From: an uncultured Oscillospiraceae bacterium
Lineage (GTDB): Bacteria; Bacillota; Clostridia; Oscillospirales; Oscillospiraceae
Length of the DNA: 55,821 bases
Assembly: GCA_910588625.1 (NCBI GenBank)
Contig: CAJUQN010000011.1
Coordinates: forward strand, 1 to 55,821
Direction: 5' to 3'
Below are positions 33,841 to 42,184 of the stretch, piece after piece; positions within the stretch are counted from its first letter, which is position 1, and each line of letters opens with the position of its first letter. A model generated the notes under the pieces. That model had not been told where the DNA came from. It searched no databases and saw only the letters and a program-made list of their open reading frames with translations. A program made the position numbers and the translations under genes.

Positions 33841-35787
33841 ATGAAGTCGATCAAATCAAAAATACAAGTCAGTATGCTGGCGGTGGTGCTGATCGGCTCA
33901 GTGCTGATCGGTGTGATCACAGCCCTGCTCAATGCCACCGGAATTGATGATGTTATGACAAAAACCCTGGGCCCCGCCACACAGATGGCTGCGAACGCGG
34001 TGGAATGGAGGATGGGGAACTACTGGACGGCGCTTCAGGAGGCCGCCGCCTCTGATATTTTCCGCGACTCCGACCCCATGGACCAGGAGCTGGTGTCTGT
34101 CCGGGATGAAATTGCCCAGCGAAATGGGTTTCTGTACACAGGGAAAATGGATGCCAACGGCTTTTCCTCCACAGGCTACAGCTATGCGGAGGAAGATTAT
34201 TTCCAGCAGTGTAAGACCACTATGCAGCCCTACATCTCCGATATTATGAACGACGGCCAACAGATGATCTTCCTGCTTGAGGTTCCTATCATTACCAGCG
34301 GCCGCTTTGACGGCATCGTTTACGGCGGGATCAGCGCGGACTTCCTGTCGGACATCGTAGTTGACCTGTCCATGGGCCGCGATGGCGTGGCCTATGTGCT
34401 GGACCACCGGGGCAATGTCATCGGTCATCGGGATGCCTCCATCGTGGAGTCGGGTTCCAACATGATCGAGGCCGCAAAAACAGACTCCAGCGTAGCTGAT
34501 GTGGCCGCCGTAAACCAGCGCATGCTCCAGGGGGAGACCGGCTTCGGGGCTTACAACTTTTATGGCGACAATAAATTCGTTGGTTTCGCCCCCATTGGAG
34601 GTTATCAGAAGTGGAGCATCGCCATAGAAGCCAGCCAGCGGGAATTCAAGTCCACACTGGACCGCAGCCTTATGCTGACGGTCTTGGTGGTGGTTCTTGT
34701 TGTGCTGGCCACTTTCCCCGTGGCGGTCAAGGTGGGACAGTCCATTTCCGGCCCCATCCAGTCCTGCGTTGTCCGGCTGGAGCAGCTGGCAGACGGCGAT
34801 CTGCGCTCGCCGACCCCAGTGGCCCGCTCCAAGGATGAGACCGCCAAGCTGACAATGGCGTTGGACACGACGATTCTCCGTCTGAACGATGTGTTGCAGG
34901 ACGCGTCTCACCACCTGGGAAAAATGGCGCGGGGTGATTTCCGTGAGAATATCACCCGTACATACTGGGGAGATTTTGTGACCATGGAGCAGTCCATCAA
35001 GGCGATCCACAATTCTCTGCGGCATACGCTTTCCCAGATCAGTCAATCCGCCGGAGCCGTGGCCAGCAGCGCCGTTCAGGTGTCCAACGGCGCACAGTCC
35101 CTGAGCCAGGGGGCCGCAGAGCAGACCAGCGCCGTTCAAAAACTTTTCTTCACCGCCGCCAACATCGCAGAGAGCGCAAACCAGACCGTTTCCACTGCAG
35201 AGGAAGCGGGAGATTTTGTGACGCAGGTGGGAACACAGCTTGGGATCTGCGTAGACTATGTCAAGGAGCTAAATACCGCGATGCAGAGAATCTCCGGCTC
35301 GTCCACGGAAATCAGCAAAATTATTGACACGATTGAAAATATCGCGTTTCAGACAAATATCTTGGCATTGAATGCCGCTGTAGAGGCGGCCCGTGCGGGC
35401 AGCGCAGGCAAAGGCTTCGCTGTGGTAGCCGATGAGGTGCGTAATCTAGCTTCCAGATCTGATGAGGCGGCCAAGGCGACCAAGGAACTGATCGAGGCTT
35501 CTATCGCCGCTGTCGCGGAGGGCAGCCAGGTATTTGAGAAGGTGACGGGATCGCTGGACGCGACCAGCACAATCGCGGAAAACGTGACCGCCAAAATGAG
35601 CGCAATGATAGGAGCCGTTGGGGGGCAGACCACCGCGATCGCTCAGGTTACAGAGGGGATCGAAGAAATATCCTCCATTGTTCAAAGTACCTCGGCGACT
35701 TCGGAGCAAAGCGCCGCCACGGCGCAGGAGCTGTCGGATCAGTCGCTGCGGATGAACGACCTGGTGCATCAGTTTCAATTGAATTAA
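33841..35787 (+). CDS. Methyl-accepting chemotaxis protein with dCache-like sensor
   Basis: 648 residues. One membrane helix (about 9-31) and a second (about 279-303) flank a 250-residue extracellular domain with Cache-type features (YSYAEEDYFQQC, GIVYGGISADFL, GVAYVLDHRGNVIGH). A HAMP domain (about 304-360) follows. The signalling domain has the hairpin tip as ENIAFQTNILALNAAVEAAR and AGKGFAVVADEVRNLA. AGAGGAAGA lies before the ATG. It is divergent from the kinase cluster. Methyl-accepting proteins may feed chemotaxis or other pathways; no che or fla genes are in the window. Confidence 0.92.
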   Translation: MKSIKSKIQVSMLAVVLIGSVLIGVITALLNATGIDDVMTKTLGPATQMAANAVEWRMGNYWTALQEAAASDIFRDSDPMDQELVSVRDEIAQRNGFLYTGKMDANGFSSTGYSYAEEDYFQQCKTTMQPYISDIMNDGQQMIFLLEVPIITSGRFDGIVYGGISADFLSDIVVDLSMGRDGVAYVLDHRGNVIGHRDASIVESGSNMIEAAKTDSSVADVAAVNQRMLQGETGFGAYNFYGDNKFVGFAPIGGYQKWSIAIEASQREFKSTLDRSLMLTVLVVVLVVLATFPVAVKVGQSISGPIQSCVVRLEQLADGDLRSPTPVARSKDETAKLTMALDTTILRLNDVLQDASHHLGKMARGDFRENITRTYWGDFVTMEQSIKAIHNSLRHTLSQISQSAGAVASSAVQVSNGAQSLSQGAAEQTSAVQKLFFTAANIAESANQTVSTAEEAGDFVTQVGTQLGICVDYVKELNTAMQRISGSSTEISKIIDTIENIAFQTNILALNAAVEAARAGSAGKGFAVVADEVRNLASRSDEAAKATKELIEASIAAVAEGSQVFEKVTGSLDATSTIAENVTAKMSAMIGAVGGQTTAIAQVTEGIEEISSIVQSTSATSEQSAATAQELSDQSLRMNDLVHQFQLN

Positions 35788-36001
35788 AACTAGCGCCCCT
35801 TGCGCTATGGAGCTTGACCGTTAAAAAGCAGAAGTCCCTCCGGCAACGCTGAGGTATAATAAGGTTGAAATATCGTAAATGGCGGTTAAGGGCATTCTGG
35901 CAATAGCGATGATTGCTTTTTTGTCGCCCCGGCGCTCTCATGTTTTGCGGTGTAAGCCCAGCCCAGGAGCAGAGATGCTTTGAGGCGGGAACCATGCCTA
36001 G

Positions 36002-36314
36002 ATGCTGGTCATCCTGGCCGGTGCGTGCACGACCTGCTCCGCCTACTTCGGCATTAAGGGTTTGGGAATCATCAGCTAGCTATATTTCCGTCCCTCTCAT
36101 TACCATCCTGGGCGTCTACTCCATGGTAACCGCCGCCTGTACCCTTCACCCGGGAAAGCAGTACGGCATCGAGACAGGGCACCCCGCCAGCTTCTTCGTG
36201 TCGGACAGCAAAAGCTGGTTCGATGCGCTGAGCACCAACGCGGTTGTGCTGTATTCCTGCAAAAATGGCAGGGTTGCCGAAAGTGTTCCGGAAACCAGCA
36301 GGATTCTGTTTTAA
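36002..36314 (+). pseudogene. Decayed codB-codA remnant (cytosine permease and deaminase)
   Basis: From ATG 36002 one frame gives LVILAGACTTCSAYFGIKG, then LGIIS and a stop. After a 4-base tandem duplication (AGCTAGCT at 36074-36081) another frame continues YISVPLITILGVYSMVTAA. Together they resemble the CodB stretch around AYFGI and VPAIAILGGYS. In the same frame this runs straight into QYGIETGHPASFFV, FDALSTNAVVLYS and GRVAESVPETSRI, which resemble the C-terminus of cytosine deaminase CodA. So a codBA operon seems to have lost most of both genes by an internal deletion plus a frameshift. A terminator follows immediately. Confidence 0.65.
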
Positions 36315-36319
36315 AACAG

Positions 36320-36352
36320 CGGGAGGCGTCAACTTGACGCCTCCCGTTTTTA
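36320..36352. terminator. Bidirectional terminator
   Basis: A perfect inverted repeat (36320-36332 with 36334-36346) followed by TTTTTATATTT on the + side and TGTTTTAAAA on the - side. It would end the codBA remnant and the convergent deacetylase gene. Confidence 0.85.
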
Positions 36353-36368
36353 TATTTCTTTATGCTCC

Positions 36369-38219
36369 TCAACTTCCAGACAGTAGATCCAAAAGCGCCT
36401 CTCCAGTCAACTCCATGGCCTCGATGTCATAGCGGTTCATGGCCCGCAGGGTCTGGGGCAGCCCCTTCACCAGGGTGTTCACCCCTGGAATGGTGGTAAC
36501 GGTGGCATAGATGCCCTCCCGCGCAGCCAAGATTTCGCTGAGCGGGGAACACTGGCCGTATGGATAGGCCAGAACGTCCACTTTATGGCCTAGCGCAGGC
36601 TCCATCACCTCGTTGAACCGTTCAAAATCCTCCTGGAGGAACTCCACATACTCCTCCTCGCTCTCGTCCTCCCGCTGGAGAACGCCGTGGCGGATGGGGG
36701 CTGGGTCCCGTCCCTTCACCTCGTGGATGTTGTAGCCGTGGCTGCCGATGGTGATGAGGCCAGTCTCCTCCAACTGTTTGGCCTGTTCCTCGGTGAAGTG
36801 GGGCGTCATAGCTTCGCCGGTATCTTTATAGGTGTCCTTGCCCACCGAACAGCCGATGACGTAGATGGTGGCTTTCATGCCGTACTTTTCCAGGATGGGC
36901 AAACCGATCTCCAGGTTGCTGGCGTAGCCGTCGTCAAAGGTGATGACCACCGGCTTGCTTGGCAGGTTCTCTCCCCTCTCCACGTAGTCCCGCAGGTCGG
37001 CCAGCGTAACGGAGGTATACCCCGCCTCGCTCAACGCCGCCATGTGCTCCTCCAGGGTGGGGCCGGACACCGTCTCGTCAGACAGGTGGTGATACATCAG
37101 AATGGGGACGGAAACAGTGTAGTCTGACGCTCGCACAATGGGCTCGTCCCACAAATCCACCCGTCCGCTGTCTGCCGTGCGGTAGACGCCAAAATCCTTG
37201 GGGTAATACATCAAGCTGTCCCCGAACATCCGGGCCAGCATCATATCTCCTACCGCGGTACGGAAGCAGGTGGGGTCGTAAAAATACCGAGGGTCCCTGC
37301 TCACAGAACTAGATGTGAAATCCCAATAAGGAGTTACTTTAGCCAATGCGCTCAAGAATTCCTCTACCTCCGCCCTAGAAAAGCGGGCGAGATAGTCGGA
37401 ATAGACAGGCGCGGCCACCACCGTCAAGTCTACCCCCCTCATTTCGCACACAGAGCGGATCGCGGCAATGCTGCCGGCGCACGCATCCTTGTAAGCCAGC
37501 GGGGCGGCCTCCGGCAGGGTGGTGAAAGCCGGGTTATTGGTCACATAGTCCTCCAGCGTGCCGGCGCCGATGGCCTCCACGTCACGGGCACAGTAGTCGA
37601 TGGCGCCCGTGGCGGCGTCGAACACATCAAAGGAGTTGGGTACCATGCTGTCAGTGCTCATTCGTTTCAGCTTGCTCAGGCTGTAGCGGGGGTTGGCAAA
37701 CAGATAGCGGAGGTAAAAGCCTACCGGGGAACTGTTTGGGTCCAGTTGCCAGGGCAAGGCGTCCGTGACGGTGGAATGGTCTCCCAGATCGCCCCAGGCC
37801 CGGGCGTTATCCACGGTCACATTGAGCACCAGGTGCTTGACCTCGTAATTTTCAATGATCCAATCGATATACCGCCGTATCTCCTCCATATTCTGAGTGT
37901 TCAGGGTCAGGTTGTAAAATTTGGCATCGAAGGCAGCATTCAGGGCCCGGGTATCCCAGGCCCCCGCAGAGGAACTCCCGATGACGTAGGAATCAAACTC
38001 TTCGTGGTGCTGTTCCAAATAGGAGAATTTGGCAGTCTGAGGATTTCGAGTCTCGTTATAGGCCCACCAGTTCAGAAAACGGTCCCCAAACACGCCGAAG
38101 GGGTCCACAACCAAGTTGAGCATGATCCAGCCCAGCAAAAACGCCGCCGCCAGCATGGCCAAGATGACAGCTGCCAGCGCCAGGCGGCTGGGTCCGGTTT
38201 TCTCTTTTCTGGCTGCCAT
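36369..38219 (-). CDS. Membrane-anchored SGNH-like / polysaccharide deacetylase fusion
   Basis: 616 residues. One N-terminal transmembrane helix (about 12-37). An SGNH/acyltransferase-like domain (about 60-345) begins with YVIGSSSAGAW (block I serine) and ends with YDPTCFRTAVGDMM, where comparable proteins have D-x-x-H, so the catalytic His may be Cys318. A NodB domain (about 370-610) follows with ITFDDGYASN (Asp429/430) and SHGYNIHE (His494, His499), the metal-binding set of PgaB/IcaB-type deacetylases. It would modify an N-acetylated cell-surface polysaccharide outside the membrane. Preceded by a near-consensus promoter; it stands alone. Confidence 0.82.
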   Translation of the reverse strand: MAARKEKTGPSRLALAAVILAMLAAAFLLGWIMLNLVVDPFGVFGDRFLNWWAYNETRNPQTAKFSYLEQHHEEFDSYVIGSSSAGAWDTRALNAAFDAKFYNLTLNTQNMEEIRRYIDWIIENYEVKHLVLNVTVDNARAWGDLGDHSTVTDALPWQLDPNSSPVGFYLRYLFANPRYSLSKLKRMSTDSMVPNSFDVFDAATGAIDYCARDVEAIGAGTLEDYVTNNPAFTTLPEAAPLAYKDACAGSIAAIRSVCEMRGVDLTVVAAPVYSDYLARFSRAEVEEFLSALAKVTPYWDFTSSSVSRDPRYFYDPTCFRTAVGDMMLARMFGDSLMYYPKDFGVYRTADSGRVDLWDEPIVRASDYTVSVPILMYHHLSDETVSGPTLEEHMAALSEAGYTSVTLADLRDYVERGENLPSKPVVITFDDGYASNLEIGLPILEKYGMKATIYVIGCSVGKDTYKDTGEAMTPHFTEEQAKQLEETGLITIGSHGYNIHEVKGRDPAPIRHGVLQREDESEEEYVEFLQEDFERFNEVMEPALGHKVDVLAYPYGQCSPLSEILAAREGIYATVTTIPGVNTLVKGLPQTLRAMNRYDIEAMELTGEALLDLLSGS

Positions 38220-38267
38220 GGACGACTCCCCCTTGTGTCGGATGTAACAACTATGTAAAGCGGTGTC

Positions 38268-38296
38268 ATTGTATCATGTTCACGTTTTTCTGTCAA
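38268..38296 (-). promoter_or_regulatory. Promoter of the deacetylase gene
   Basis: On the minus strand, TTGACA (38296-38291) and TACAAT (38273-38268) with a 17-base spacer, about 50 bases upstream of the start. The -35 element overlaps one copy of a 19-base tandem repeat. Confidence 0.8.
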
Positions 38297-38331
38297 TCCG
38301 GCTGACACTATGCAATCCGGCTGACACTATG
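38294..38331. repeat. Tandem duplication of a 19-base unit at the promoter
   Basis: Two perfect head-to-tail copies of CAATCCGGCTGACACTATG (38294-38312 and 38313-38331). The copy nearer the gene contributes to the -35 box. It may be a duplicated regulator site or a slipped-strand product. Confidence 0.8.
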
Positions 38332-38338
38332 CAACGGA

Positions 38339-38371
38339 AAGCGGCGGAGCCCTCAATAGGCTCCGCCGCTT
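38339..38371 (-). terminator. Terminator downstream of the spore protein gene
   Basis: A perfect 13-bp stem (38339-38351 with 38359-38371), 7-base loop. The U-run is weak, so it also may be a stabilising hairpin. Confidence 0.65.
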
Positions 38372-38402
38372 GTTTTCCGCGAAACGGGGAATGCTGAGTT
38401 TG

Positions 38403-38606
38403 TTACTTCAGGCCGTTCTCGTAGGCCTCGATCATCTTCTTGACCATCTGGCCGCCCACAGAGCCCGCCTGACGGCTGGTCAGGTCACCGTTGTAACCCT
38501 GCTTCAGGTTGACACCCACCTCGTTGGCCGCCTCCATCTTGAACTTGTCCATAGCTTCGCGGGCGCCGGGGACCACCAGACGGTTAGAATTATTCGTGTT
38601 AGACAT
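38403..38606 (-). CDS. Alpha/beta-type small acid-soluble spore protein
   Basis: 67 residues. SASPs coat and protect spore DNA and are degraded by Gpr at germination. The sequence shows the family's two conserved parts: MDKFKMEAANEVGV with the protease site region, and YNGDLTSRQAGSVGGQMVKKMI. AAAAAGGAGAAC precedes the ATG on the minus strand. A possible forespore-type promoter lies upstream. Its presence indicates that the organism forms endospores. Confidence 0.96.
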   Translation of the reverse strand: MSNTNNSNRLVVPGAREAMDKFKMEAANEVGVNLKQGYNGDLTSRQAGSVGGQMVKKMIEAYENGLK

Positions 38607-38667
38607 ATCTTTGTTCTCCTTTTTGAATCTTCATTATTTGTTTCTTGTCGGATTGGGAATCCGAGCA

Positions 38668-38696
38668 TAGTTTGACCCAAGTCGAATGGGATATGC
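38668..38696 (-). promoter_or_regulatory. Candidate sigma-F/G promoter of the SASP gene
   Basis: On the minus strand, GCATA (38696-38692) and CAAACTA (38674-38668) with a 17-base spacer, close to the forespore consensus (GHATR and CATHHTA). About 60 bases of leader would follow. Confidence 0.45.
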
Positions 38697-39064
38697 CGTT
38701 TTTTTGGCGGTAATTTTTTCATACTCAAAATAGGCTCGAGTATGGTCAAGCCGGCAATGCTTTGCGCTGTGTTTGCAATAACCGCAAAGATAATGGGTCT
38801 GGCGATTTTCTCGTTGTCCGGTTTGATGCCGGCAGCCATACCAACCGTAAGGATTAAGGCGCACCCTGACCTCTCTATTTTACACTGCTTTTCAAATAGG
38901 AACCTGGATATTCGACTCTTTCACGATAAACAAGATGAATAGCACTTGATAATCCTCCGTACAAATGATACACTGAATATGATTAGTGGTGAAATGCTTT
39001 GTTATACTTTGCAGGAAGTGGTTCTCAGCCAAAATACGGAATTTAAAAAAGGCGAGGGATAGAA
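38697..39064. other. Intergenic region without a supportable gene
   Basis: 368 bases between the SASP promoter and the FapA-like gene. Short ORFs exist on both strands, but none has a ribosome-binding site or recognisable family. A stretch on the minus strand (IARPIIFAVIANTAQ) could recall a transporter fragment, too weakly to name. Confidence 0.4.
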
Positions 39065-40651
39065 ATGTCAATTTTTGATTATATTGTCTCAAAATCAGCA
39101 GATGAGCAGGAACGAAAGCCATTTTCCCCCACTCCCTACAGAAAGCTGTCTTCCGCGCTGGATATAGCGGCCGAGGAGGTAAAGACGCAATATCCTGATG
39201 ACAGTGAAACCGTAAAGGGTTTTGTCAAAGCCTTGAAGGAAGCGTGTAAAGCTCGGTGTAAAAAGGCGTCGGGCAGCGACCAGCCGCCCATAGATATGGC
39301 AGCGCAGTTTTTTCTGTCCAAGGACCAGATGCGCGCCTACGCGTGTTTGCTCCCACCGGAGAACGGCGGGGAGGCAATCATCTTGGAGGAGTTTTTGGAT
39401 GAAATGCACCGCAAGGGAATCAGCTACGGCATTTTGCAGGAAAAAATCGAGCAGGAGCTCCAGCGTGGACCACTCCGCATATTCCTGGCGGCACGGGGGA
39501 CTCTGCCCCAGGCCGGAAAGGACGGCAGTGTAGCCGAGCTTTTCCCGCAGCTTGACATGGTGCACCTGGAGGCGCAGGGGAGCAGCCAGGTGGATTTTAG
39601 TCAAGGAATCCATATGCAGCCCATTCGGAAGGGCGCCGCCATCTGTCTGATACAGCCTCCGATAAAAGGAATAGACGGCTCGGATGTAACGGGACGGGCG
39701 CTTCCCTGCCCCCAGTCTAACAGCGCCCGCATCCCTCAGGGAGAGGGCGCCATTGTCCGGGAGGACGGGCAGGCTCTCATTGCCGGTGCAGATGGAATCT
39801 TATATAGCAAAGACGGCCTGTTTTGTGTCCAGGCGCAGAACATCATCAACGGTGATTTGAATCAGCTCCAAGAGCCGTTAAAGGTTTCGGGCAACCTTTA
39901 TATTGAAGGAAATGTGGATGGCGGAGCCGTTATCGAGGCCTCTGGGGATATCGTAATCAGCGGCAAACTGGGCGAAGCCCGCGCGACGTCCGTGGGAGGG
40001 ACTATCCGGGTCCAGCAGGGCATCTTTGGCGCTCTGGGCAAGACCTTTTTAAGCGCCACCCGTCAGGTGCAGTCCCCCACGATAGAGAACGCGGAGATCA
40101 ACGCCGGAACCAGCGTGATTGCGGAAGCGATTTCCAGCAGTACCATTCATTGTGATGGCACGGTCTATGCCACGGGCGGGTGTGGTACGATTACAGGCAG
40201 CCTAATCCGGGCCGGAGAAAGCATTCTGTGCCTACAGGTCGGCGGCCCAGCCGGAGACCACAACCGGTTCTCGGTGGGCTATCCTCCCCACAGCCCCGAA
40301 TCATGGAACCAACTCAAGACAGAATTGACGCAGACAAAATCGACCATTAAAAAGCTGTGGGACAACATCACCGACCTGCGGAAGAAGGGTACCAAAATCT
40401 TGGACGTAGAGAGTTCCGTGCTGGAGCGTCTCGTGGAGCAACGAGACCTTTACATTAAAAAGCGGGAGTCCCTAACCGCAGAGCTGAGCATCCTAGACGA
40501 GGTGCTGAGCAAAAAGAGCAGCGGGCGGATACGGTGCGAAACGCTGTATCCCTCTCTGGAGGTCCAGATCGGCCGTTTGACCCAAAAGGTCACTACCACA
40601 GTGGAAGCCTGCGATATCCATGTGACGGATAACAGAATACTCTTAAAGTAA
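39065..40651 (+). CDS. FapA-like (DUF342) protein
   Basis: 528 residues. The FapA core is a right-handed beta-helix of short repeats seen in LKVSGNLYIEGNVDGGAVIE, ASGDIVISGKLGEA, TRQVQSPTIENAEINAG and GTVYATGGCGTI. An N-terminal domain (about 1-150) precedes it. The C-terminal part (about 415-490) is a probable coiled coil (KTELTQTKSTIKKL, LERLVEQRDLYIKKRE). The family is widespread in Firmicutes with no settled function, though some members affect sporulation-related or motility processes. GGCGAGGG lies before the ATG. Confidence 0.82.
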   Translation: MSIFDYIVSKSADEQERKPFSPTPYRKLSSALDIAAEEVKTQYPDDSETVKGFVKALKEACKARCKKASGSDQPPIDMAAQFFLSKDQMRAYACLLPPENGGEAIILEEFLDEMHRKGISYGILQEKIEQELQRGPLRIFLAARGTLPQAGKDGSVAELFPQLDMVHLEAQGSSQVDFSQGIHMQPIRKGAAICLIQPPIKGIDGSDVTGRALPCPQSNSARIPQGEGAIVREDGQALIAGADGILYSKDGLFCVQAQNIINGDLNQLQEPLKVSGNLYIEGNVDGGAVIEASGDIVISGKLGEARATSVGGTIRVQQGIFGALGKTFLSATRQVQSPTIENAEINAGTSVIAEAISSSTIHCDGTVYATGGCGTITGSLIRAGESILCLQVGGPAGDHNRFSVGYPPHSPESWNQLKTELTQTKSTIKKLWDNITDLRKKGTKILDVESSVLERLVEQRDLYIKKRESLTAELSILDEVLSKKSSGRIRCETLYPSLEVQIGRLTQKVTTTVEACDIHVTDNRILLK

Positions 40652-40691
40652 GCGTCGGTCTGTTCAGCGCCGCCCCATCTCATAAACAGCA

Positions 40692-40729
40692 AAAGGTCCC
40701 CACCCGTGATATCATGGGTGGGGACCTTT
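40692..40729 (+). terminator. Intrinsic terminator of the FapA-like gene
   Basis: A perfect 14-bp stem (40692-40705 with 40716-40729), about 40 bases after the stop, with a short T-rich end. Confidence 0.75.
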
Positions 40730-40741
40730 GCATCCTTTTCC

Positions 40742-40891
40742 TTACCTGCTCACCACAGAAATCCGCTCTTGCAGGCCCTCTCCGCCGACAGCCTCATCCA
40801 CCACGGCGGCGACGTCCAGCCCCCGATCCAAAGCCTCCTCAGCGGTGAGATAGCCAGCCTTTCTATTGGCGCAGATCACAGCAATTTTCAG
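40742..40891 (-). pseudogene. Fragment of an NAD(P)-binding (NmrA-like) reductase
   Basis: On the minus strand a 49-codon frame reads LKIAVICANRKAGYLTAEEA, LDRGLDVAAVV, then diverges and stops. This looks like the first 35 or so residues of an NAD(P)H-binding reductase (MKIAVIGATGKAG type, Rossmann beta-alpha-beta). No start codon is in frame; an ATG with GGAAGGGAG upstream lies about 20 bases before it but is one base out of frame. It is a truncated relic. Confidence 0.45.
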
Positions 40892-41062
40892 CAGAAAAAG
40901 TTTTGCATTTCATCTCCCTTCCAGAATTTACATGAAAGAAGTTTTCCAGGAAAGGTAAAGCCCCGCCTTCTTATGGACGATTCTAAAAATCGTGGGAATC
41001 ACGCTGAATTCCCCCAGCCGTCACCCCTACCCATACAGCGGACAGAAAGGAAGGTCTTACTT

Positions 41063-42064
41063 ATGAAAAAACGATTTGCCGCGCTGGCACTGGCCCTGTG
41101 CCTGACGCTCACCGCCCTCGCAGCCCCCGCCGGTGCGGCCTCCTATTTTCCCCGGTACGCCGGAAGCAGCGGCTCCATTGCCGCCGCGCTGGATTCTCTA
41201 GGGGTAGACTCCTCCTACTCCAACCGAAGCAAGATCGCCAGCGCCAACGGTGTCAGCGGCTACCGCGGTACCGCTGAGCAAAACACCCGCCTGTTGGCGC
41301 TGCTGAAGCAGGGCGCGCTCATCGACCCCTCCGTGTCCGAAAGCCTCTACTTCCCAACCTATACCGGGAGCTCTCCCTCTATCGTCACCGCTTTGAACGC
41401 GCTCGGCGTTGATTCCGGCTTCTCCTATCGAACCCAAATTGCCGCTGCCAATAGAATTGCCCTCTACTCCGGCTCAGCGGCACAAAACACAAACCTGCTC
41501 CGGCTGTTGAAGCAGGGAAAGCTGGTCAAGCCAGGCAGCTCCCCTGCTCCTGCTTCCTCCAGCGGCCTAACCGCCATCAACCTGAGCCAGGTGTCTTTCC
41601 TCCGGCAGAGCACGAACACCTGCAAGGCCACCTCGGCGGCTATGGCGGTCAACCTCATTCTGGGCCGGGACCGCTATTCCACCGCTGATATGATTTACAG
41701 CGGCGTCCTGTGCCGTAGTCTGGACGGGGACATCTACACAGGCTCCGACGGGAATGCCTACCGGACTACTTACAAAGCGGACAGCTACACCGGCAGTCTC
41801 AGTGAGTTGACCGCCGCCGTAGACGCCGCTCTGTCCAGCGGACTCCCCATCGTAGTTGCCGTTCACTCCTCCACCACCCGGCACCACTGGATTGTCCTGG
41901 TGGGCCGGGACAGCCAGGGGAACTATCTGGCCGTGGACCCCGCCCGGAACGGCTCCGGCGCCATGGCCTCTCAAGCCAAAAGCATGACCTCCATGGGGTA
42001 TTCCTTCGGCCTCACCGACTACGCCGCCCCCCATTACGGTTACATCAGCTTCCAGCGGGCCTGA
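41063..42064 (+). CDS. Secreted C39-like cysteine peptidase with two N-terminal repeats
   Basis: 333 residues. Signal peptide (about 1-26, cleavage after AGA). Two copies of a 59-residue repeat (about 28-86 and 96-154) share FPxYxGSSxSI, ALxxLGVDS and YxGxAxQNTxLLxLLKQG; repeats of this kind accompany cell-wall-associated enzymes in gut Clostridia. The C-terminal domain is papain-like, C39 type: Cys187 in NTCKATSAAM, His275 in TRHHWIVLVG, Asp292 in AVDPARNG. ATG 41063, with GAAAGGAAGG upstream, was chosen over a longer frame without a signal peptide. Likely acts at the wall or on extracellular peptides. Confidence 0.8.
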   Translation: MKKRFAALALALCLTLTALAAPAGAASYFPRYAGSSGSIAAALDSLGVDSSYSNRSKIASANGVSGYRGTAEQNTRLLALLKQGALIDPSVSESLYFPTYTGSSPSIVTALNALGVDSGFSYRTQIAAANRIALYSGSAAQNTNLLRLLKQGKLVKPGSSPAPASSSGLTAINLSQVSFLRQSTNTCKATSAAMAVNLILGRDRYSTADMIYSGVLCRSLDGDIYTGSDGNAYRTTYKADSYTGSLSELTAAVDAALSSGLPIVVAVHSSTTRHHWIVLVGRDSQGNYLAVDPARNGSGAMASQAKSMTSMGYSFGLTDYAAPHYGYISFQRA

Positions 42065-42092
42065 CCTGTTCCATTGGAAAATGCCCCTGCTT

Positions 42093-42141
42093 GATACACC
42101 CGGAACGTTGACACCTCAGCGTTCCGGGTGTATCATATTTT
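42093..42141 (+). terminator. Intrinsic terminator of the peptidase gene
   Basis: A perfect 15-bp stem (42093-42107 with 42120-42134) and ATATTTT. Confidence 0.85.
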
Positions 42142-42184
42142 GGAACGTAAATACAGCTCTCTGCTCAGATAAGGAGTGGCTTCC

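Noticed and set aside
35791..35807. Hairpin TAGCGC/GCGCTA after the chemoreceptor gene as a terminator
   Set aside because: The stem is only 6 bp and has no U-run; real termination cannot be claimed.
38504..38864. Minus-strand ORFs with IARPIIFAVIANTAQ, resembling an RND-transporter stretch
   Set aside because: Similarity is confined to a few residues, the frames run through the SASP gene or have no ribosome-binding site.
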